Assembly (NCBI GenBank): GCA_019693395.1
Contig: JAAMXP010002972.1
Coordinates: 33,794-97,793 of the forward strand
DNA: 64,000 nucleotides
Direction: 5' to 3'
Source of the DNA: Ettlia oleoabundans
Lineage: Eukaryota > Chlorophyta > Chlorophyceae > Chlamydomonadales
The position numbers and the translations under genes were made by a program. Under the pieces are notes generated by a model. The model was not told where the DNA came from, did not search any database, and saw nothing but the letters and a program-made list of their open reading frames with translations. How positions within the stretch are numbered: position 1 is the stretch's first letter; each line of letters starts with the position of its first letter. This document shows positions 1 to 10,600 of the stretch, piece by piece.

Positions 1-1724
1 ATACATCTGCTCAGCATTTGCCAACTATCCTTGACAGCACATAGTTGCTGCGCTAGCTGGTGATGGCATGTCTCTTAACCTGCAAATGATGGCGCTGCAG
101 GTGGATGTGAAGCTCTCTGTGCGAGGCAACGCACGGGGGCGGGGCACTGAGGCGCACCACCAGCGGGATCAGATAGTGGAGGTCACTGTGTACACGCTCA
201 GGTGGGGGTTATGTTGTATGGAAACCAAGCGTAGTTGCAATCAGCAACACTTCGATCTAATACCCGTGGGAGTGTCCAAGCATCTTGCTTGCGACCGCTC
301 ACGCAGGCCTTGGTTGTGTTGCATGGTCTCCATCTCCTGCAGGCACGGCGTTGTGCGGGTTGAGGAGTGCGAGGGCGACCTGTATGCTGCTGTCGACCTT
401 GTGGCTGACAAGCTCAAGCGCAAACTGACTAAGGCATGTAACGGGAGTGCTTTTGAAGCATGGTTGCAAAGGATGAAAGCCAACGAGTCCTGTCCAGGCT
501 TGTCGGAGGGGTTTGGTCACACACTCCGTTTCACTGTTGGGTTAAATGTTTGATTATCATTTTTGTAGAAGGTTGAATCTTGTCATAATCAAACACAGGT
601 GGTTATTAAACCCTTCCATGCCCCATATCTACCCCTGCTGTGCAGATCAAGGAGCGGGCAGTGCAGAAGGCCAACTGGCCCGGTCGGGGCGGTCCCAAGG
701 TACTCCTACCAGGACATTGACTGCCTTGCCGTGCTCCCCAGCTTTGTGTGCCAGCCTGCCTGGCCATGCATCCCGGTTGCCTGTGTTTCCCGCCTTCACC
801 CTTTGCCTTTGATTCACCACTATTTTGTGCTCCGTGTTGGGCCTGCTCCCCTCGTGCTCGCCATGCTGTCAGGGTGGCGATACCATTGCTGCACACTTGG
901 ATGAAGAGGTCGTTGATAAGCTCCCTACTGATCAAATCGCGCCGCCGCTGATGCCTGAGGTGGTTAGGTGCGTTGTCCTCTTGCGAACCCTGCATCTGTA
1001 GCTGCCTGTGAACCCTGTGAACCCAGAGGTCCGCCAGCCAATGCTTCTGCCAGGTCATAGCAAAGACGAGCCCCTGCCACATCTGTTCTGCAAACTGCAG
1101 GGAGAAGGTCCTGCAGGTGACGGCCATGAGCACTGATGATGCGCTGGAGCAGATCGAGAACGTGTGTCCGCTGTGCTTCATGCATTGCGTGCTTGCTGGA
1201 GAGTGCTTGATTGCCAGCTGTGGTTTTGAGGTGCATGGGAGCTGCATAATTTGCACCCAGTGCGGTAGTTACTTGCGGTGCCCGGTGTTGTCCCATTGCT
1301 CCACATACTGCGTTAAGGACACCACCCTTGGCCATGGTAGCCTGATGTACTGCTGCATTACAATTTACCACTATCCATGAGTGATGCGTTTTCTGCAGGT
1401 GGGCCACGATTTCTTTGTATACAAGGACAGCGCCGACGGGTCGATCAAAGTCCTGTACCGCCGCAGGTGAGTTGGCTCACTGCCTCCCTTGCTACACAGT
1501 GCCTATTCAAAACCTTTGCAGCCGCACTCCTTACATCTGCATGCCTTGCTCCACCTGCATAGCATGTTGCTTCAACGCCGGTGCGGCTTATGTTTGTCGC
1601 TTTGTGCCAACCCCTGCTGTGACTGATGATCTTGACACTGTGCTTTTTGCGCTGTACTTTGCTGCGCTGTGTTTTGCTGTGCCGCAGGTCGCATGGCTAC
1701 GGTGTTATCATCCCAGTGGCCTGA
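1..1724 (+). CDS. Chloroplast ribosome hibernation factor (PSRP1 / long HPF), 3' part
   Basis: Binds the small subunit of idle plastid 70S ribosomes and silences them. Seven exons are visible: 101-201, 343-433, 646-699, 873-967, 1101-1161, 1399-1466, 1688-1724. All phases agree and give 168 residues; the 5' end lies outside the window and bases 1-100 look like an intron ending in TGCAG. The first exons hold the end of the S30AE domain (VDVKLSVRGN, EVTVYTLR-HGVVRVEE, LYAAVDLVADKLKRKL). The linker has ANWPGRGG, then PEVVREKVLQ. The last two exons are the C-terminal dimerisation domain of the long form (GHDFFVYKDS, VLYRRR, HGYGVIIPVA, stop). The combination of WPGRGG and this C-terminal domain is typical of plant and cyanobacterial long HPF. 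The transit peptide cannot be seen. Intron 434-645 has a GC donor. Confidence 0.93.
434..645 (+). other. GC-AG intron in the HPF gene
   Basis: ACTAAG|GCATGT to GTGCAG|ATCAAG joins KLKRKLTK to IKERAVQKANWPGRGG in phase 0, matching HPF spacing. Confidence 0.7.
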
Positions 1725-2623
1725 GAACCTGTCTCTGCCTGGTCATCGGACGAGGGTTTTTTTCCGCATACGTAGAACAAACCCGCCAATGCTGAGCATA
1801 TAACGCCCAACATGTACTGCCCATCAATTTTCACTCGAGCTGCAACAACTTCACATCGCATCTTAGTGCATTTTCGGGCTCGTTGTAGTGAACGTCCAAG
1901 GGAACCATTAGCACACTTGTTATCTGTGTACCAAAGCCTGTCTGCCTACTCCAACCGCCTTGTTACTGCAAGCTTTTGGCAAGGCACTTTGGTGGGCGCT
2001 TTGCCCTACTGTAAGCGCTCTAACTACCATAGGCATTCAATGGTGTCTGTCTGAGGGCGTGCATGCGACCTTACGACAGCGCGAGGGGAAGGGAAGGGCC
2101 CTGACCGCCAGCCCATGCGCCTGACGACAACCATGGAGCTGTTGGTGCGTTCATGGGCAGAGGGTGGGGATGGGCGGCACAACACCCGCTTGCGGCCAAT
2201 ACTTACGAGTCCGCATGCCCTTGAGCCTCCGCACAGCTTTGTCAGCCTTTAATAAACGTGGCAGCTGATCGCCCGCCCAACTTGCGGCGTGCTGAGATGG
2301 TGTGCTAGCATGGATAGCAGGCGGAGCTCGACAGATCCCTACGATTTGCACTCGATAGCACTCGATTGTGGGTACTGGACGGATCGGCGACGTTTCCTTC
2401 GCGGCAGGTTGCAGTGGGTTTTCCCATCTCCCCTCTCCTACCTGATCACTGGTTGGCACGCGCGGGTAATACATCTCGCTGGCTGCGGTCATCAATTTAC
2501 AGCTTGACGGCGCCTGCAACGCAGTCCTCTTCCCGCATCCACGAGTTCCGACACCGAACTTCCTGTGCACTCCTCCCGCGCACTGCCAAACGCGCGCCCT
2601 CCAGCTCAAGGGCGTAGGCCAGC
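1725..2623. other. Intergenic: 3' UTR of HPF and upstream region of the eIF4E-binding gene
   Basis: No convincing coding exon. Short ORFs occur on both strands but lack family resemblance and codon consistency. The left part should be the HPF 3' UTR. The right part should be promoter and 5' UTR of the gene starting at 2624. No TATA box or other element stood out. Confidence 0.6.
2010..2014 (+). terminator. Candidate TGTAA polyadenylation signal of the HPF gene
   Basis: TGTAA lies 286 bases after the stop at 1724. TGTAA is the usual chlorophyte polyadenylation signal. Assignment rests on motif and position only. Confidence 0.4.
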
Positions 2624-5600
2624 ATGGAGGCGGCGGGGCCCGCAGCTGACGCCAATGACTCCTTGGCGAGGCTAAAGTACACTCGGTGAGCCGCCCCAAG
2701 CATCACCAGGCCTGTTAAGTTGATTGAGCAGCCTGGATTGTTCTGAACTCGGCTTCCGCCCCTGATCGTGCTTGGCAGGGCTGAGCTCTTGGCTCTGCGG
2801 GACAACCCCAAGTGCCGGTCACTGCCCTCGGGCCTTGATTCCGACGACCTCAGGTGCGGAATAGTGGTGAAACAGGGCAGATGGGCTGGGTGAGCTCCAA
2901 TTGCACCTGGAGTGCTGCCCAGCGGTGCTGCTGGGCGCCCGGGTGCCGCCCTCAGCCTTGGGTCTCTTTCCTGGGTGTCACTGGTTTTACCTTGGCTAAA
3001 CATGTTTCGTGCTTGTAGTGATCTTCAAGAGTCTTCATTTTTCGACAAGACACCTTCGCTGGATGGTCCGCCCATCTATCTAGGCCCGCAGCGGGGTCCA
3101 GCTGGCCAGCGGGCGCCCTTTGGCGCTGCTCGTCGGCCTCCAGGTTGGTGGTTGCTCTGTGGGCGCAGCTGGCAACCAGCAGCGCTAATCAGTGTGGTTG
3201 TCGTGAAAAGGCGTTGGCCACTGTGGCTGTGTCACAGAAGATTGCTGTGCGGTTTGAGCTGAAACGCTGGTCCCTGCCTGAACCTTGGCCTCTGCAGCGT
3301 CCCTTGCATGGACGATTAGCCAGGCTGTTTCTCAAATCAGCCTGTCCATGCTGCTGCACGTGCAGGGCCGCCGGGGCTCATCCACAGTCGGTTGATTGAC
3401 GAGGAGGAGCGGCCCTACCAGCGCTCTCCTTCTGGCCAGCTGAGCAGCGGCTTTGACAGCAGCCCCAGTAAGCCTCAGACGATACAAAGCCGCAGCAACT
3501 CTGTGCGATATGATGACCCTGCCAGGATGGACCGCTGGGATAGCCGCAAGCTTAGCGGCGGTGGTGGCGGCGGCAGCGTTGATGATGGCTGGCAGCAGCA
3601 GAAGTCCCGCGGTGGCGACTGGCGGGGCGGCGGCACTGCTGGCGCACCGCGTGGCAGCATGGAAACTGCGCGTGCCGGCTCCGGCTGGGGGGGTCGTGAC
3701 TCACAGCCTGACTTGCAGCGCAGCGGCTCGTCTGCCCCAAAGGATGGTGCCACAGGCAGCGGTCGCTGGGTCCGTGATGACGACGACTGGCGTGCGCGTA
3801 AGCAGACTGGTGCGGCACCAGAGCCGCGATACGACTGGTCGGACAACAGGGCTGCTGCCGGCGGAGTTGGGCCCGGCGCTGCAGCCCGCGGCCCGCCGCC
3901 AGGCTTCCACGACCACCGGTGGGTTTTGGTCGTGGACGAGACGGCCCTTGGCATTGTTTTACCAAGCTTTGATGCAAGCTGCTGGCCAGGCATAGCACTT
4001 CACAGCGTTGCGCTAGCTTTGTATTTATTCATCCCATATCCCAGCACTTTGCAGTTGGGAGAGACATGCTCCTGTGCTGTTACTTTGCTGTTGAGGTGGA
4101 GAACATCATCAGGCCTGCCTGGCTTCTGTCTATGCCTGAGCTGCACCTGAGATACACCTGCCGTGACCAGAACTACCCATCTTTCTTCCCTGCTGCACTA
4201 CTTCTTTCTTCCACAGCGAGCGTGCACCAGAGTGGGCTGATGAGGAACCCGGGCAGCGAGCGCGCATGACGGCTGCCGATATTGAGGCAGAGCGGCTGCG
4301 CATGCAGGAGCAGTGGAAGCGGCAGGGTGGTGGCGGCCCCGGAACAGCGCAGGTGTGTCCAACGATCGTGGTCTTGCCGTGGTGTGCTGGCCACGTTATC
4401 GTGCCCCTTTTGCCTCTCTTGCTGATGTTGTGAAAGCACCAGGGAGTGGAGCGGTCTTGTGCTGCGCAGGCCTTTCTCCATGAATCTTGCTGCAGCAGCA
4501 CTTTGGGAGAGTCATTTTCCGCTGCCATGGCGATGATCTTCCTTGGCTGGACCCTGGCTCCCTTGAACCCTCTGCAGGCCACCATGAGTGATTTGATGAC
4601 GGATGAGGACATCATGAGCATGATGGCCGAAGAAAGCGAGAAGCAGGCGGAGGTGGATGGGCGGCAGGACTCCAAAGCGGCAAACGGCATTGGTTCCGCT
4701 GCACCAAAGGCGGGGCAGCATGTGGATGTAGCCGCAATGCTGGGTGGACGGCTGCAACCGACGTCACCAGGCAATGGGGGTGCCTCTCCGGCATCAGCCA
4801 CTGCTGGTGACCGGGCGGCGGCAGAGAGCACCCGCTCGCGCTTCGCAAATTTCTTCAAGTTGGAGGAGTCCCCAGCACCGGGAGCTGCCGACGCCACTGG
4901 AGGTGGGAACAGGGCATTATGGTTATGCGGCAGGACTTGCGCTCCCCTGCTCTGCAGGCTCGTTGGTGCACTCACAAAGTGCCTGCTTGCCAAACCTCTG
5001 CTCTTGTGCTGCCAGTGTAATTTTGACGGAACATCAGTCCCCCATGGCTTCCGCTTAGTAGCCTCTCACTTCCTGTATTTTGCTTTCTGAATCTTGCGCA
5101 TGCTTCGCATGCCGCTGCTTGTTGCAGGCGGCGCTGCTGCTGAGGCCAAGCCGCAGCAGTTGAGCTTTGACGACCTCAGCAGGGCCACAGCAGCAGCTGC
5201 AGATAAGGCTGGTGCGCCTCCCCCCATGCCCACTCAGCACGTGGCCACCGCAGCTGAGATTGAGCACAAGCTCCCGACGGCAGAGCAAGCACTCAGGCAG
5301 CCAGCGGTGCCACAGCAGGCAGGCCAGTCAGGGAATGCCGGTCAGGCCCTGCTGGCCATGCTGAGGCAGCAGCAGCAGGCGCAGGCTGCAGCCGCGGCGG
5401 GCGGCGGTGCGCCCCCGCGCCACATGCTGCCTCCCAATGCTGTCAATGCGGCTGATGTAACCGTGCTTGAGGAGGCGGATAAGGTGGCACGCCTCACTGC
5501 GCTCCAGGTGTGGTCTTGCCTGTGCGGTGTATGCTGCAGAGCATAGCCTGTAAGCTGCTCCACAAAGGCACGTCATTTGCTTGTTCTGCAGTCACTTGGT

Positions 5601-6772
5601 GCGCCGTTGCTGGTCCTGCTTTATTTTTATGATGCTGTTTCTTTTTCGAGTGTCTTCTTTCCTGATTCTCGTTCATCATTTGCTGCCTGTCACTGCCGAC
5701 TGCCTTGCGGCGTGGTGCAGGGGCTTGATGACGAGGTGTTGGGCTCTCCCAACAAGGCGGCTGCTGGGGCGGCGCCCCCAGGCATGCAGCTGCCTCCCGG
5801 GGTCAGCGTGCCCCCCCCTCCAGGCCACCTGCCACCTGGCCACGTGCCCCAGCAGCAACTGCCGGGCGGCCCGCATCCACCGCCACCTGGCATGCAGGGC
5901 TTTCCAGGGCAGCTACCGCCCAGCATGCACCCCATGCAGCATCACGGGCACATGCCGCCACCGCCCTTCCCTCCGGGGCAGCTTCCTCCCGGCATGCACC
6001 CGGTCCCCCCTGGCATGCAGCCGCCGCTACACGGCATGCAGTACCGCCCCCCAGCTGGCTTGCAGTACCGCCCCCCTGGTGTGGGCCTGCCCCCCCAGCC
6101 AGGCATGCAGCAACCTGGCATGCCTGCACCCCAGCTTCAACAGCAGCAGCAGCAGCAGCAGCAGACCAACGCTCTTCTGGCCCAGCTGCTGGCAGCGCAG
6201 GCTAGCCGCGGGCCGCCACCCCAGCAGCAGCATCAGCAGCTGCCACAGGTGCAGCCCGGCCAGCAGATCAACCTGGCAGCCCTACTGGGTGCTGCACACA
6301 ACCATGGCATGCAGCTGCCGCCTGTGCCACAGCACGCGCTCAACCCAGCGCAGCTGCAGTGCATGCGGCCCCCTGCTGGCATGATGGTGAGGTGCACTGG
6401 AGTGATGCCGCTGCTACACGCTAGTCCCACCATGCGTTTTTGATTGTTCATGGTCGCAGACACAGCGTGCTACGGGTGTTGTTGCTGCGCTGTCGCTCAG
6501 CTGATGTTCGTCTGCAAATGTGTGACAAGTTGCACCGTCTCTTCTCCCTCTTGCTGCAGCCACCTGGCATGCCTGCCCCAGGCCCCGCTCTGCACCCCGG
6601 CTTCAATCCGGCACTGCTCCAGCAGCTGCAGATGCAGCAGGGCATGCAGCGCCCGCACATGCCGCCACCCATGCAGCAGCACGCGCCGCCACAGCAGCAG
6701 CTCAGCAGTGCGCAGCTGATGGCTGCACTGGGGCTTGCTCAGAATGGTATGCCACAGCAGGGCCTGCGGTAA
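2624..6772 (+). CDS. eIF4E-binding protein, 4E-T/CBE1-like
   Basis: Likely translational repressor or mRNA-decay adaptor that docks on the cap-binding protein eIF4E. Nine phase-consistent exons: 2624-2685, 2779-2853, 3019-3143, 3366-3918, 4217-4352, 4578-4902, 5128-5507, 5721-6386, 6560-6772; 844 residues. Near the N terminus is YTRAELLALRD, a canonical YxxxxL-hydrophobic eIF4E motif as in 4E-T and GIGYF. It follows MEAAG with no transit peptide. Next come a Gly/Arg/Trp-rich segment (from about residue 90), ERAPEWADEEP followed by a charged helix, MTDEDIMSMMAEE and SRFANFFKLEE, a patch reminiscent of 4E-T/CBE1 proteins. The C-terminal 350 residues are rich in Pro, Gln, Met and His, with an eight-unit CAG tract at 6141-6164. 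Start chosen as the first ATG in frame with the motif. The motif is solid; the exact family name is an inference. Confidence 0.75.
6141..6164 (+). repeat. (CAG)8 polyglutamine tract in the 4E-T-like gene
   Basis: Eight perfect CAG units read as glutamine inside exon 5721-6386, in a wider Pro/Gln/Met-rich low-complexity region. Such pure runs are prone to length change, so the count may vary between strains. Confidence 0.9.
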
Positions 6773-7175
6773 TTCTACTCACCGCAGTCACCCCCGCAGC
6801 AGCTGCCAGTAGCTGTGCCGACACCTTAGAGAAGGCTTTGGCATTGTTCTTCCTGTCGGAAGGCGCACCATCCACTGCCATTGTAAGAAGCTGTAGTGAC
6901 CATTGCAGGGTTGCTATGCCCGCTGCACTGCTTGCTGGGGATTATAGCTGCTTACTGTCTTTTCCACAAGCTGCCTCCTGTTTGCTTCCTGTTGCTTGCT
7001 ATGCACCGCGAAACACAACAGATGTCTGCCGTTCGCCACCCTTTTGCTGATTCTCTCACCTTGCGCTTTTATGCCATCTGCTGCCTGTACAACCAGAACA
7101 GAGCTCGTTCATGTCCACTTATCTTTGCGCATTACCATTGCTTGCCGGCCTTGGCAATCAATGCGACATCATACC

Positions 7176-7180
7176 TGTAA
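7176..7180 (+). terminator. Candidate TGTAA polyadenylation signal of the 4E-T-like gene
   Basis: TGTAA about 400 bases after the stop at 6772, in an AT-richer stretch that looks like 3' UTR. Motif and position only. Confidence 0.4.
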
Positions 7181-7604
7181 CACGAACAAAGGTGAGCAAT
7201 CGATATGTACAAGCGATTATTGATTCTTCGCAGCAGTAGAGTTGGCGTGAAGGCAAAGGTTTGCATCTGCAGCGTTCCCCTATGTAGGCATTTATTGCTG
7301 GAAGCTCCATTGCACCATGAAGCAGATGTGGGCATGAAACGATTAAAAGTGTGTGTTATAATGTTTCCGGGCTTTCCTCATTCGGCAAACACAGGCTGCA
7401 CATGGCTTGCGCAATTCAGGGCGACTGTGGAGAAGGTGGCATGCACTCTCCCACATGCGTTGACGAAGCACGTCGTGTAAAACAGAAATGCTGAGAGTAA
7501 CAAAGCTTGCTGCTGCATTGCCATGCCGAACATAAGCATGCAGTAAGCTGCATGGTGGTGAGCAAGGTCTTCCTGACGCTGCTGGTGTGTAATGTGGGCA
7601 GAGG

Positions 7605-7609
7605 TTACA
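7605..7609 (-). terminator. Candidate TGTAA polyadenylation signal of the ZNFX1-like gene
   Basis: TTACA on + (TGTAA on -) lies 90 bases downstream of the ZNFX1-like stop at 7699-7701, a plausible distance. Motif and position only. Confidence 0.45.
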
Positions 7610-7698
7610 TGTTGGCTCGCTACAACTGCTACAGATCTACTGTACAAGTGGTGAAAGTTGCAACATGCACTGGACGCTACATACGGCTAAATGTGTGC

Positions 7699-10600
7699 TC
7701 ATGGACGTGCCCACATGCCCTGGACCACCTGCAGGAACTCAGTGGCTGCTCGGTTGCCCGCCGCCAGCCTGTGCCCTCCACCACCGATGGTGGCGCCACA
7801 CTCCGGGCAGCGCGCCTCCTGCATGGCGCCGCCGCACTCGCCAATTGCGTAGATGTGGCCGCTGGAGCAGGCGAACCAGTGGCCTGAATTCTGCCAGCTC
7901 CAGCCTCCGGCTTGCAGGGTGGCGTCAGCCTGGGCCATTGCACGAAACACCTCCTGCATCTCTTCAGGCGTGACTCCTCCCTTCTGCATCACGGGAACTA
8001 GATGAAGCAACAGGTGGCCGTCTCATCTTCTGAGCCGTCACTGGCATCCCAGAGCTAAAGCTGGATGGCATCCAGGTAATCGCATCCTAAGATGTTGCTT
8101 GCCACTCCAAGTTGGTGATAGGCAGCATTCACTCGCAGCAAAGCGAACCCCTGCCAAGCCAAGCAGCAGCCAAAGCAGCGCACCTGAGACTTGACCTTCT
8201 CAATCCTCTCCAGCATGCCTTTCACCTCCACCGCAGCTGCCTGCATGCCTTCCAGCCACGCTCCACCATGGCTGCCGCCGCCGCTGCTGCCACCGCTATT
8301 GATTGCCCGTAGCGCTGCCTGGCACGCCTCCTCTGCCTGCTGCAGCAGCTCTGCTCGGCGCTTTTCCAGGGTGGTGAGCTGAGTGCTGTGCGGCACACCC
8401 AGTGAAGCTGACAAAATGGCACTACGGTGGGCATCCAGTGACATCGCCCGGTACATTAGCGGCTGGGCATGCAGATGGTGAGCTGCTACCTGTGAGTGGG
8501 CATGAGAGGACAGCATTTGAGGACAGAAAACTTTACATCCAGATGCCCAGGCTCCTGTGCACAAGGTATGTGCGCTTTGAGTGCAGGCAATGGAACTGGA
8601 GCTGTCGGCTGCCATCAAACGGTGCCAGGCGGCATCTGAGAGGGCTCAAGGAACAGTTGCCGCCGCCGGTGCGGCAGGCGACAACACAACCAGTGGGCCC
8701 GCTGCAGCAGAGGCGGCAGCCAAGGACCGTCTGCGGCAGCTGGAGGCAGCAGTTGATGCACACTGGACCGCAGCGGTTGAAGACGTGCGGCTGTTGGAGC
8801 AGGTGGCACAGCGCCATGGCTTTGGTCGCAAGCTGGTAAGTTTTGGCGCAGCAAACAGGGGACTGCAGGTACATGCTCTCGTCCAGGATTCAGTCCAATG
8901 TGTGCACCACGTTTTGGCAAAGCAGGGTGGTTGGGTACTTGCCTGGCCATTAAGTTACCATCATGTTGCGTAACAAGAAGCAATGCATCCTTAAATTACA
9001 GAGTGTTGTTCGAGCGGTGGTTGACGGAGGGTGCTGACTGGCAGCTGCCTATCCTGGGCCTTACCAGCTAGCAGTACCATCCCACCACCATGGCTGTTTG
9101 TGCTCCTTCCACCCACCTGGCACACTTCCGCCTCCGCCTGTGCTCGGCCCAAGCAAGCCTCCAACACCGGCGCCATGTTGGGCTGGGGCAAGACCAGGTG
9201 GCGCAACGCAGCCTCAGCAGCATCGCCAGCTAAGCCCTTCTCCTCCGCTAGGCGCAGCAGCATGACCCTGCAAGCAGCCCAGGGGCAGCCTGGATGAAGG
9301 CTAGGGCGATACCAGGGCGTCGCCTGCAGAAAGTGGCACCTCACAAAGTGGGTGCTCTCCAAGCGGTCCACGCAGCAGCGATGCACTTTGTGCAATATGG
9401 CCCATGCCCCACAGGTTCACCTGGCTTTGTTGAACACTTCTATGGCCGGTGGCTTGCCAGCAGAGGATGCAAGCTCACTAAAGCGTTCCAGCAGCTGCTG
9501 CCCACGCTTCAGCAGCTTAACCTGGATCCGCACCACCCCACCGCGCGCCGCCTGCACCTCCTCCGCATATCCATGCAGCGCTGTGCGTGCCTGCTGCAGG
9601 CTGGCGCGCACTGTGCTGTGCAAACTTCTTTCCACAGGTGTCCACCACGTGCTTATTATGTACGCGACCATAGCGGAAGATTTGAGGCAGCGGCTGGCGG
9701 CACAGCATGCACGTCTTGCGGGCGCTCAGCTCTCTCTGCAGCCACGAATGCAACGAGGAATGTGAAGCACAGCATGGCAGATGGAAGTTAGCAGCAAAGG
9801 TTGGGTAATCATTGATCCAATTCGTTTACCCGTCCCTCATGCCGTGCGTGCTAAGTTTAGAGCATTAGAGCAAAGACTGTCGCCCGCCCACCTGGAGTGG
9901 CATAGGCGCTTCCCAGGTCCCATCAGGGCTGCGTTGGTAGACCTTCTCCAGCTCCATGTGCCCATCCATGAAGGACAAGGTGAAGGCATGCTTGCAGGGC
10001 AGCACAACCAGAGGGTCTTCGTCCACCTCCTCTTCTGCACAGCTTAGGAGGCGAGCAGAACTGCAAGTGTAAGGCAAGCGGGGGCAGGATTGTTAGGCAT
10101 GTGTGCCACATACCGACTCCCCACCAGCAGGTGTACTCATTGACCAGGTGCTGTCAAGTGAGGAATTGGTGGCGGCACATTGCAAGAGCAGAAGCGCGGG
10201 CTTGCCCGACAGGGAAGTGATGGGGCGCTCCACCGCCATTATGTCCATCACCTGCAGTACAGATGCAACTTGCAGGCAGATCAAGACAACCTCAACTGCT
10301 GTGCGTGCATGGAGAACCGGGTGAAACCACTTGGAAACGCATCTTTCTTTCTTGCCCGAGCATCAAACATGCTTGACGGGCACCTTCATAGTCCTGTGGG
10401 GCTCCACAAGCGGCCCACCTGGACTTGGTCGGAGCCACACTTGACGCAGCATTTGCTGGATGGGCAAGGCTCGCCGCAAACCGAGGGGCAGCGGCAGCCG
10501 CAGCTCAGCAGCTTCTCACACCGACGGTCGCAGGGCAGGCGGCAGCAGGGTGCGCCGCAGGGGAGCGGGCAAGCGCCCTGCAGGAAACGAGGGGGTGCAA

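Larger units (their letters stand above)
6773..7698. other. Convergent intergenic region (3' UTRs)
   Basis: Lies between the + strand 4E-T-like stop and the - strand ZNFX1-like stop. No coding exon recognised. It holds candidate poly(A) signals for both genes, on + at 7176 and on - at 7609. Confidence 0.65.

Noticed and set aside
4130..4993. 287-codon antisense frame over the 4E-T-like gene
   Set aside because: Shadow of exons 4217-4352 and 4578-4902, which have phase-consistent splice sites and motifs on +.
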